The notes beneath the pieces were generated by a model. It was given only the letters and a program-made list of their open reading frames with translations. It had not been told where the DNA came from and did not search any database. A stretch of DNA of 64,000 bases from JBBROS01 sp965199595 (GTDB lineage Bacteria; Pseudomonadota; Alphaproteobacteria; Acetobacterales; Acetobacteraceae), in assembly GCA_965199595.1 (NCBI GenBank), contig OZ241182.1, forward strand, positions 3,100,001 through 3,164,000, read 5' to 3'. Of the stretch, positions 36,194 to 43,943 are shown in pieces. The first letter of the stretch is position 1, and every line of letters begins with the position of its first letter. The position numbers were made by a program, and so were the translations under genes.

Positions 36194-37090
36194 ATGCCGC
36201 AAGGTCACATGCCGCCGCACCATCAATGGGAACCCAAGGTCCGCGCCTGGTTCGAACAGTTGCGGGATCAGCTCTGCACGGCGTTCGAACTGATTGAGGA
36301 CGAGTATGGCGGCGCCGGCACGCCGGGCCGGTTCGAGCGCACGCCGTGGTCGCGCCCCACCGTGGACGGCGCGGAGGGCGGCGGCGGCGTGATCAGCGTG
36401 ATGCGCGGCCGGGTGTTCGAGAAGGTCGGCGTCAACGTCTCCACCGTGATGGGGGAGTTCAGCCCGGAGTTCCGCAAGCAGATCCCCGGGGCCGAGGAAG
36501 ACCCGCGCTTCTGGGCGAGCGGCATTAGCCTGGTCAGCCACATGCAGAGCCCGCGCGTGCCCGCGGCGCACATGAACACCCGCATGCTGGTGACCACGAA
36601 GGGCTGGTTCGGCGGCGGCGGCGACCTCACCCCCATGAAGATGGACGCCCCCGAGTCGCTCGAGGACGGCGCCCGCTTCCACGCCGCCTTCCGCGATGCC
36701 TGCGACCGCCATGCCAACGATGGCGCCGGGCCCGGCGATTACCCGCGCTTCAAGCAGTGGTGCGACGAGTACTTCTTCCTGCCGCACCGCAACGAGCCGC
36801 GGGGCCTGGGCGGCATCTTCTATGACCATGTGTCGAGCGGGGACGTGGCGGCCGACTTCGCGTTCACCCAGGATGTCGGCCGGGCGTTCCTGGAGAGCTA
36901 CACCGGCATCGTGCGCCATCGGATGAACGAGCCCTGGACGGCGGCGGAGCGCGAACACCAGCTGCTGCGCCGGGGCCGCTACGTGGAGTTCAACCTGCTG
37001 CACGACCGCGGCACCCTGTTCGGGCTGAAAACCGGCGGCAACGTCGATGCCATACTGATGAGCCTACCGCCGGAGGTCCGCTGGGCGTAG
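36194..37090 (+). CDS. hemF: Oxygen-dependent coproporphyrinogen III oxidase
   Basis: This 298-residue enzyme decarboxylates coproporphyrinogen III to protoporphyrinogen IX with oxygen in haem synthesis. Conserved stretches include WFGGGGDLTPM, GGIFYDH and the C-terminal GRYVEFNLLHDRGTLFGLKTGGN. The 145 bases before it (36049-36193) are shared with the divergent membrane protein gene. A possible -10 (TATGCT, near 36163) has no convincing -35. Confidence 0.97.
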   Translation: MPQGHMPPHHQWEPKVRAWFEQLRDQLCTAFELIEDEYGGAGTPGRFERTPWSRPTVDGAEGGGGVISVMRGRVFEKVGVNVSTVMGEFSPEFRKQIPGAEEDPRFWASGISLVSHMQSPRVPAAHMNTRMLVTTKGWFGGGGDLTPMKMDAPESLEDGARFHAAFRDACDRHANDGAGPGDYPRFKQWCDEYFFLPHRNEPRGLGGIFYDHVSSGDVAADFAFTQDVGRAFLESYTGIVRHRMNEPWTAAEREHQLLRRGRYVEFNLLHDRGTLFGLKTGGNVDAILMSLPPEVRWA

Positions 37091-37118
37091 CCTGCCCCCA
37101 CCTCACAGGAGAAGCTCC

Positions 37119-37643
37119 ATGCGCAAGTTCATTCTGGCCGCCCTGATGACCGTGCTCGCGATGCCGGCCATGGCCCAGGCGCCCCACGCCCCGGCCGCCC
37201 ATGCCCCTGCGGCCGTGCCCGCCAGGCCAGCCGTTCCGGCCCCCGCCGCCGCACCCGCTGCGGCGGCGGCGTCGCCTGCCGCCGGCGCGCGGAAGGTCGA
37301 CATCAACGCCGGCACCGCGCAGCAACTCGATGCGCTGCCCGGCATCGGTGCGGCCCGTGCCAAGGCCATCATCGCCGGCCGCCCCTATGACGACCTGACC
37401 GACCTGGTGCGCAAGAAGGTGCTGTCGCAATCGGTGTTCGACGGTGCCAGGTCCGGCATGGCGCTGGCCAACATCAACAGCGCGCCGGCCGCGCTGCTGG
37501 AACACACCCTGCCGGGCATCGGCGAGGTCCGCTCGAAGGCGATCGTCGCTGGCCGCCCCTATGCCGCCCCGCAGGACCTGGTGACCAGGGGCGTGCTGAC
37601 GCAGGCGCAGTTCGACAAGATCAAGGACCTCATCGTTTCCTGA
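37119..37643 (+). CDS. Exported helix-hairpin-helix protein (ComEA-like)
   Basis: This 174-residue protein has a signal peptide (FILAALMTVLAMPAMAQA), an Ala/Pro low-complexity stretch to about residue 60, and two helix-hairpin-helix repeats: VDINAGTAQQLDALPGIGAARAKAII and ANINSAPAALLEHTLPGIGEVRSKAIV. The HhH pairs resemble ComEA/PsbU-type domains that bind DNA or proteins. ComEA proteins bind incoming DNA in the periplasm; no other competence gene is nearby, so the role is open. AGGAG lies 7 bases before the ATG. Confidence 0.82.
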   Translation: MRKFILAALMTVLAMPAMAQAPHAPAAHAPAAVPARPAVPAPAAAPAAAAASPAAGARKVDINAGTAQQLDALPGIGAARAKAIIAGRPYDDLTDLVRKKVLSQSVFDGARSGMALANINSAPAALLEHTLPGIGEVRSKAIVAGRPYAAPQDLVTRGVLTQAQFDKIKDLIVS

Positions 37644-37716
37644 TCCGGGCCGTGAGCGCGGTGTTGCCGTGTCCTGCCATACCGCCGTGGTCGCGGGCTG
37701 GAAGCACGACGTTCAG

Positions 37717-39201
37717 TCAGCCGGGCTGGTGGCGTGACCTGGTGATCAGGCCTGCAACCTCCTGCAGGCTTCCGCGGAACAGCAGCGCCATCACACCCAG
37801 GTAAACGGCCGCCCCTGCCGCCGCCAGCGCGGCCAGCCGAACCAAGTCCGGTCCCGGCAGCGCCGGGCGCAGCGCCGCCACCGCCGCCAGCATCACCAGC
37901 CCGGCCGCCATCGGGCGCAGCGGCGTCTGCAGCATGGCCGGCAGGGGCAGCCGGCCGCGGCGGGCGCCGACCCAGCAGTTCAGCACGAACACCACGGGAT
38001 ACCCCACCAGCCAGGCGACGCAGACCCCCATGATGCCCCACCGGCACCCCACCAGGAACGCCAGCGGAAACACCACGCCCGCCGTTGCCGTGCACCAGAA
38101 CCCGGCGCGTGCATCGCCGATGCCCTGCAGGAAGCGCGGCAGCACCACCAGGATCGCGCGGAACCCCATCGCCACCGCCAGCACCGCCAGCATCGGGGCC
38201 GCCGCCGTCCATTGCGGGCCGAACACCAGGCCGACGATCTCTGGCGCCACGGCCGAGACGCCGAACAGCACCGGGACCAGGATGGCGCCCAGCAGGCGCA
38301 TGGCTTTCACGGCGTAGAACCGGGCCTGTGCCGGGTCATGCTGCACGAGGGCGAAGGCGGGGAAGGCGACCTGGTTGATGATGGGCGACAGCTTGTTCAG
38401 CGGCATCCCGGCGAAGTTCAGCGCCACGCTGTACAGCCCGAGGCTCTCCGGCCCGAGCAGCCGCCCGATGATCAGCACGTCGGCCGAGGTGAACCAGGCC
38501 CAGGCGACGTATTCCAGCGTGCTGAACGCCCCGAAGGCCAGCAGCGGCCGCACCGGGCGCACGTCGAGGCTCGGCCAGACCCAGGCCTCGGCGGCCAGCA
38601 CGCCGAAGCCCGCGAGCCGCACCAGGTTGCCCGCCATCACGCCCAGCATCAGCGCCCAGACGCCCCAGCCCGCATAGGCCAGCGCGATCACGCACAGGGC
38701 GCCCGCCAGGCCCGAGCCCATCTCGATCATGAACATCGGCCGCACCAGCAGGCTTTTCAGCAGGAAGGCGCGCGGGATGGTGGTCAGGCCGTTGAGCAGC
38801 AGCGACAGGCCGGAGACCTGGATCAGCGGCACCAGGCGCGCATCGTGATACCAGGCCGCGATTGGATAGGCCGCCAGCGCCACCAGCACCGCAAGCCCGC
38901 CGGACACCAGCAGCAGCAGCCCGAACACGCCGGCCACCATGGGCCGCGGCGTGTGCGGCCGTTGCACCAGCGCGTCGCCCATGCCGAAATCCGAGAACCC
39001 GGCCAGCACGCCGGTGAACAGCTGCGCCAGCGCCATCAGCCCGTAATCATCGGGCGACAGCACCCGGATCACCGCCAGCGTCATCCCCCAGGTCACCACC
39101 TGGAACCCGGCCTTCACCGCGGCCGACCAGCCCACCGCCGCGGCGATGCGCCGCCCCAGGCTCCCTGGTTTCGAACCGGGCAGCCTGGGGTCCACGGTCA
39201 T
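37717..39201 (-). CDS. Lipopolysaccharide/polysaccharide flippase (MOP superfamily)
   Basis: This 494-residue protein has about twelve to fourteen hydrophobic segments and the sequence DYGLMALAQLFTGVLAGFSDFGMGDALVQR typical of Wzx/WzxC-type oligosaccharide flippases. It would move lipid-linked sugar repeat units across the inner membrane. No glycosyltransferases or polymerase genes adjoin it. Instead it is the second gene after aspS, with an ATGA overlap. The 73-base gap to the HhH gene has no clear terminator. Confidence 0.87.
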   Translation of the reverse strand: MTVDPRLPGSKPGSLGRRIAAAVGWSAAVKAGFQVVTWGMTLAVIRVLSPDDYGLMALAQLFTGVLAGFSDFGMGDALVQRPHTPRPMVAGVFGLLLLVSGGLAVLVALAAYPIAAWYHDARLVPLIQVSGLSLLLNGLTTIPRAFLLKSLLVRPMFMIEMGSGLAGALCVIALAYAGWGVWALMLGVMAGNLVRLAGFGVLAAEAWVWPSLDVRPVRPLLAFGAFSTLEYVAWAWFTSADVLIIGRLLGPESLGLYSVALNFAGMPLNKLSPIINQVAFPAFALVQHDPAQARFYAVKAMRLLGAILVPVLFGVSAVAPEIVGLVFGPQWTAAAPMLAVLAVAMGFRAILVVLPRFLQGIGDARAGFWCTATAGVVFPLAFLVGCRWGIMGVCVAWLVGYPVVFVLNCWVGARRGRLPLPAMLQTPLRPMAAGLVMLAAVAALRPALPGPDLVRLAALAAAGAAVYLGVMALLFRGSLQEVAGLITRSRHQPG

Positions 39202-40976
39202 GCCTTCCTGGGCGGCAGCTCCACCCGGATCGACAGCTCCTTGAGCTGCGGGGCAGCGACCTCCGAGGGGCTGCCCATCATCAGCTCCTCGCCCTGCTGG
39301 TTCATCGGGAACAGGTTGACCTCGCGCAGGTTCGGCTCCTCGGCCAGCAGCATGACGATGCGGTCGATGCCCGCCGCCATGCCGCCATGCGGCGGGGCGC
39401 CGTAGCGGAAGGCGTTGAGCATGCCGCCGAACCGCGCCTCCACCTCCCCGGGCGGATAGCCGGCGATCTCGAACACCTTGAGCATGATGTCCGCCTTGTG
39501 GTTGCGGATGGCGCCGCTGCTCATCTCATAGCCGTTGCACACCACGTCGTACTGGTTCGACAGGATGCTCAGCGGGTCATCGTGCTCCAGCGCCGCCAGC
39601 TCGCCCTTGGGCATGCTGAACGGGTTGTGGCCGAAGTCGATCTTGCCGGTCTCCTCGTTCAGCTCATAGAACGGCATGTCGACGATCCAGCAGAAGCGGT
39701 AGGCGTCCTGCTCGATCAGGCCCAGCTCGTGGCCCAGCCGGGTCCGCACCGCACCGGCGAACTTCGGCGCCTCGTCCTTCTTGCCGGCGGCGAAGAACAC
39801 GGCGTCACCGGGTTGCAGGTTGCAGGCGGCGCGGATCATCTCCAGCCGCTCCGGCTCCAGGTTCTTGGCGATCGGTCCCTTGGCGTCCGCGCCGTCGAAG
39901 GCGATGTAGCCCAGGCCGCCCGCGCCCTCCTGCCGGGCCCACTCGTTCAGCTTGTCGAAGAAGCCGCGCGGCTTGCTCCCGGCACCCGGCGCCGGAATGG
40001 CGCGGACGACGCCGCCCGAGGCCGCGATCCTGGCGAACAACCCGAACCCAGACCCGGCAAACGCCTCCGTCACATCGGAGATGATCAGCGGGTTGCGCAG
40101 ATCCGGCTTGTCGCTGCCGTAGTCCAGCATCGCCTGCAGGTACGGGATGCGCCGGAACGGGGCCGCATCCACGCTCTTGCCGTTGGCGAAGTCCCGGAAC
40201 ACCCCCTCCATCACCGGCTCCACCGCGGCGAACACGTCGTCCTGCGTGACGAAGCTCATCTCGAGGTCGAGCTGGTAGAACATCAGCGTGCGGTCGGCGC
40301 GCCCGGCCTCGTCGCGGAAGCACGGCGCGATCTGGAAGTAGCGGTCGAAGCCGGCCACCATGCACAGCTGCTTGTACTGCTGCGGCGCCTGCGGCAGGGC
40401 GTAGAACTTGCCGGGGTGCAGCCGGGCCGGCACCAGGAAGTCGCGGGCGCCCTCCGGGCTGCTGACCGTCAGGATCGGGGTCTGGAACTCGTTGAACCCG
40501 CCGGCCATCATGCGGCGGCGGATGTTGTCGATGACGTTGGCGCGCAGGATCATGTTGCGCTGCAGCTTCTCCCGCCGCAGGTCCAGGAAGCGGTAGCGCA
40601 GCCGCAGCTCCTCCGGATAGGTCTGGTCGCCCGCCACCTGGAACGGCAGCACGTCCGCGGCGGACTGCACCGCGATCTCGGCCACCTGCAGCTCGACCTC
40701 GCCGGTCGGCAGCTTCGGGTTGATGGTGCCGGCCGAGCGCGGCACCACGGTGCCGGTCACGGTGATGACACTCTCCACCCGCAGCGCATCCGCCGTCCCG
40801 AACCCGGCGGTGCCCAGCGGCAGCACGCACTGCGTCAGCCCGTAATGGTCGCGCAGGTCGATGAACAGCAGCCCGCCATGGTCGCGCTTGCTGTGCACCC
40901 AGCCGGAAAGGCGGGCGGTCTGCCCGGCGTCGGCGGCGCGAAGCTCGCCACAGGTATGGGTGCGGTAGGCGTGCAT
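39198..40976 (-). CDS. aspS: Aspartyl-tRNA synthetase
   Basis: This 592-residue class II synthetase of the bacterial type has an N-terminal OB-fold anticodon domain (LSGWVHSKRDHGGLLFIDLRDHYG), motif 2 (CFRDEAGRADRTLMFYQLDLEMSF), the bacterial GAD insertion, and motif 3 (GGMAAGIDRIVMLLAEE). ATG 40976 gives MHAYRTHTCGEL, the standard start. Whether it is discriminating for tRNA-Asp or also charges tRNA-Asn cannot be told here. It is divergent from rnd across 120 bases with no defined promoter. Confidence 0.97.
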   Translation of the reverse strand: MHAYRTHTCGELRAADAGQTARLSGWVHSKRDHGGLLFIDLRDHYGLTQCVLPLGTAGFGTADALRVESVITVTGTVVPRSAGTINPKLPTGEVELQVAEIAVQSAADVLPFQVAGDQTYPEELRLRYRFLDLRREKLQRNMILRANVIDNIRRRMMAGGFNEFQTPILTVSSPEGARDFLVPARLHPGKFYALPQAPQQYKQLCMVAGFDRYFQIAPCFRDEAGRADRTLMFYQLDLEMSFVTQDDVFAAVEPVMEGVFRDFANGKSVDAAPFRRIPYLQAMLDYGSDKPDLRNPLIISDVTEAFAGSGFGLFARIAASGGVVRAIPAPGAGSKPRGFFDKLNEWARQEGAGGLGYIAFDGADAKGPIAKNLEPERLEMIRAACNLQPGDAVFFAAGKKDEAPKFAGAVRTRLGHELGLIEQDAYRFCWIVDMPFYELNEETGKIDFGHNPFSMPKGELAALEHDDPLSILSNQYDVVCNGYEMSSGAIRNHKADIMLKVFEIAGYPPGEVEARFGGMLNAFRYGAPPHGGMAAGIDRIVMLLAEEPNLREVNLFPMNQQGEELMMGSPSEVAAPQLKELSIRVELPPRKA

Positions 40977-41096
40977 GGGCGGGTTCCTTCGCGACGCGCG
41001 CACACAAACCGCGGGGGGTCTCGAAGTCAAGTTGCCCACCCCCGCCCGCACCGCACGGCAGGTTCACGCGCGCCCGGCCGCGTGCCATACAGCGCC

Positions 41097-42278
41097 ATGC
41101 CCCCCAAACCCGGTCCTGCCCTCCCCGACCCCGTGCTCGTCACCACCACGCCCGACCTGGTCGCCCTGTGCGCCCGGCTGCGGCAGGAGCCGTGGATCAC
41201 CATCGACACCGAGTTCATGCGGGAACGCACCTACTATCCCGAGCTCTGCGTCGTGCAGCTGGCCAGCGGCACGGATGTCGCGATCGTGGACGCGCAGGCG
41301 CCGGGCATCGACCTCGCCGCGCTGGGCGCGCTGCTGGCCGATACCGCCGTGATGAAGGTGTTCCACGCCGCGCGGCAGGATGTGGAGATCTTCCTCGAGA
41401 TGTTCGGCGCGGTGCCGAAACCGCTGTTCGACACCCAGATCGCCGCCATGGTGGCAGGCTTCGGCGACCAGGTGGGCTACGACGCGCTGGTGCAGGCGCT
41501 GACCGGCGGCACCATCGACAAGGCGCACCGCTTCAGCGACTGGTCCGCCCGCCCGCTCTCGCCCAGCCAGGTCGCCTATGCCGCCGCGGACGTGACGCAT
41601 CTGCGCACCGTGTACGAGCGGCTGCAGGTTCAGCTCGCCAAGGACGGCCGGGCCGAGTGGGTGGCGCAGGAGATGGCCGCGCTCGATGAACCCGGCACCT
41701 ACCGCGCCGACCCCGAGACCATGTGGGAGCGCCTGCGCCCCAAGACCAGCAACCGCCGCATGCTCGGCCTGCTGCGCGCCACCGCCGCCTGGCGGGAGCG
41801 GGAGGCGCAGCGCGTCAACATCCCGCGCCAGCGGCTGCTGAAGGATGAGAGCCTGCTGGAGATCGCCGCCACCGCGCCCACCACGCCCGAGGCGCTGGCC
41901 CGGGTGCGCGGCATCACCCGGGGCTTCGCCGAGAACCGCAGCGGCCTTGGCCTGCTGGCCGCGTTGCAGGAAGCGGCGGCCCTGCCCGAGGACGCGCTGC
42001 CCGCCGCCCCGCGCGGCAAGGATGGCCCCCGCGCCTCCCCGGCCCTGGTGGCGCTGCTGAAGGTGCTGCTGGCCGCGAAATGCGAGCAGCACCACGTGGC
42101 ACCCAAGCTGCTGGCCTCCTCCGAGGATCTGGACCGCCTCGCCTCGGAGCCGAACCCCGACGTGCCCGCCCTGCAGGGCTGGCGGCGCGAGATGTTCGGC
42201 GCCGACGCGCTGGCGCTGAAGGCCGGGCAGATCACGCTGGGCGTCGATGGCAAGCGGATCAAGCTGGTCCGGGCCTGA
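41097..42278 (+). CDS. rnd: Ribonuclease D
   Basis: This 393-residue DEDD exonuclease acts in tRNA 3' end processing. Catalytic acids are seen in ITIDTEFMRERTYYP, the Asp of HAARQDVEIF, and YAAADVTHL. An HRDC domain and a second RNase D C-terminal domain follow (RLLKDESLLEIA ... AALQEA). Length and order match E. coli RNase D. Upstream in-frame sequence is antisense to aspS. Confidence 0.94.
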   Translation: MPPKPGPALPDPVLVTTTPDLVALCARLRQEPWITIDTEFMRERTYYPELCVVQLASGTDVAIVDAQAPGIDLAALGALLADTAVMKVFHAARQDVEIFLEMFGAVPKPLFDTQIAAMVAGFGDQVGYDALVQALTGGTIDKAHRFSDWSARPLSPSQVAYAAADVTHLRTVYERLQVQLAKDGRAEWVAQEMAALDEPGTYRADPETMWERLRPKTSNRRMLGLLRATAAWREREAQRVNIPRQRLLKDESLLEIAATAPTTPEALARVRGITRGFAENRSGLGLLAALQEAAALPEDALPAAPRGKDGPRASPALVALLKVLLAAKCEQHHVAPKLLASSEDLDRLASEPNPDVPALQGWRREMFGADALALKAGQITLGVDGKRIKLVRA

Positions 42279-42282
42279 TCCC

Positions 42283-42777
42283 ATGCGCATCCGCCGCCTC
42301 GCCACCGCCGGAGCTGCCCTGCTGATGATGGCGCAGGCTCAAGCCCAGGCGCCTGCGCCAACGCCTGCGCCAACGCCGCCGCCGCCGCCGGCCGAGCAGG
42401 AGCTGATCTATCACGGCGAGGCCGCCAGCATCCTCGGCCGCATGGTGCGGGACCGCGATGACGGCATGGTCGGCCGCATCGTGGACGTGCTGGTGGACGA
42501 TACCGGGCAGCCGCGCGCCGCGATCGTGGATGCCGGGGGGTTCATGGGCATGGGCACGCGCCGGGTCGCCGTGGCCTGGCGCACCCTGCGGTTCCAGACC
42601 AGTGCGGGCCGTGCCGGCCGGATCGTGCTGGACATGACGCTCGATCAGATCAAGGACATCCCGGAGTTCAAGCGCTCCGTCAGCCCGGCCGACCCGCCCA
42701 TCACCGTCGCCGTGCCGCCCCCGCCCCGGCCGCAGCCCGAGCCGCAGTCCACGCCCGAGCCCCCGCCGCGCCCATGA
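42283..42777 (+). CDS. Exported PRC-barrel domain protein
   Basis: This 164-residue protein has a signal peptide (LATAGAALLMMAQAQAQA), a Pro/Ala repeat, a PRC-barrel (ILGRMVRDRDDGMVGRIVDVLVDDTGQPRAAIVDAGGFMGMGTRRVAVAWRTLRF) and a Pro-rich tail. PRC-barrels are small beta domains found in RimM and photosynthetic H subunits, and in many exported alphaproteobacterial proteins of unknown role. It starts 4 bases after rnd and overlaps the MFS gene as ATGA. Confidence 0.82.
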   Translation: MRIRRLATAGAALLMMAQAQAQAPAPTPAPTPPPPPAEQELIYHGEAASILGRMVRDRDDGMVGRIVDVLVDDTGQPRAAIVDAGGFMGMGTRRVAVAWRTLRFQTSAGRAGRIVLDMTLDQIKDIPEFKRSVSPADPPITVAVPPPPRPQPEPQSTPEPPPRP

Positions 42778-43943
42778 CCCCGGGCCGCGGCCTGGACCTG
42801 TTCAACGCGCTGGTCGCCAGCGTGCAGACCGGGTTCGGCCCCTTCGTCGCCGTCTATCTGGCCTCCGAGGCCTGGACCCAGCGCGAGATCGGGACCGCGC
42901 TCAGCCTCGGCACGCTGGCCGGCATGCTGAGCCAGGTGCCGGCCGGCGCGCTGGTGGATGCGGCACGCAGCAAGCGCACCGCCGCCTTCGTCGCCTGCGT
43001 CGCCGTGGCCGCCAGCGCGCTGCTGCTGGCGGTGTGGCCGGAGCGGCTGCCGGTGCTGGGGGCGGAGGTGCTGCACGGCTTCGCCAGCTGCATGCTCGGC
43101 CCGGCCATCGCCGCCGTCAGCCTGCGCCTGGTGGGCCATGCCGGGCTGGGCGAGCGCCTGGGCCGCAACGCCCGCTATGCCGCGATCGGCAGCGGGCTTG
43201 CGGCGGCGATCATGGGCGCGGTCGGCACCTATGTGGACGAATCCGCCGTGTTCTGGCTCACGGCCGTGCTGATGCTGCCGGCCCTGATCGCGCTGCGCAC
43301 CGTCCGCCAGCCCGCCCGGGAGCCCGGCGCCGCCGAGGCCCCGCGCACCGAACCGGTCTGGCGGCTGCTGACCGACCGGCGCCTGCTGCTGTTCGCGCTG
43401 TGCATGGCGCTGTTCCAGCTCGGCAACGCCGCGGTGCTGCCGCTGATCGGCGCGGCGATCACCCGCACCTCGGGCAGCAGCGCCAGCCTGGTGATCGCCG
43501 CCTGCATCGTGCTGCCGCAGGCGTTCATGGCGCTCGTCTCCCCCCGGGTGGGGCTTGCCGCGGACCGCTGGGGGCGGCGGCCCGTGCTGCTGGCGGCGCT
43601 GCTGGCCCTGCCGGTGCGCGCCTTCCTGCTCGCCAGCGTCGTGAACCCGGTGCTGGTGGTCACGGTGCAGCTGCTGGACGGCATCAGCGCCGCCGGGCTG
43701 GGCGTGCTGGTGCCGTTGATCGCGGCGGACCTGACGCGCGGCACCAACCGCTTCAACCTGTGCATCGGGCTGCTCGGCCTGGCCGTCGGCCTGGGTGCCA
43801 CCGTCAGCACGACGCTGGCCGGCACCCTGGCCGATGCCTATGGGCCGTCGCTCACGCTGTTCGTCCTGGGTGGGGCCGGGCTGCTGGCGGCGGGTGCGGC
43901 GGCGCTGATGCCGGAGACCCGCCTGGCCGTCAGTTCCGGCTGA
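42774..43943 (+). CDS. Major facilitator superfamily transporter
   Basis: This 389-residue membrane protein has about twelve helices and MFS-like loop motifs (GALVDAARSKRTAAF between helices 2 and 3; GLAADRWGRRPVLL between helices 8 and 9). It resembles the drug/small-molecule efflux class, but the substrate is unknown. Its start overlaps the PRC-barrel gene and its 3' end overlaps the convergent TPR gene by 14 bases. Confidence 0.88.
   Translation: MTPGRGLDLFNALVASVQTGFGPFVAVYLASEAWTQREIGTALSLGTLAGMLSQVPAGALVDAARSKRTAAFVACVAVAASALLLAVWPERLPVLGAEVLHGFASCMLGPAIAAVSLRLVGHAGLGERLGRNARYAAIGSGLAAAIMGAVGTYVDESAVFWLTAVLMLPALIALRTVRQPAREPGAAEAPRTEPVWRLLTDRRLLLFALCMALFQLGNAAVLPLIGAAITRTSGSSASLVIAACIVLPQAFMALVSPRVGLAADRWGRRPVLLAALLALPVRAFLLASVVNPVLVVTVQLLDGISAAGLGVLVPLIAADLTRGTNRFNLCIGLLGLAVGLGATVSTTLAGTLADAYGPSLTLFVLGGAGLLAAGAAALMPETRLAVSSG

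Noticed and set aside
39387..41096. Upstream extension of the rnd frame
   Set aside because: It is antisense to aspS, Gln/His/Arg-rich and without motif.
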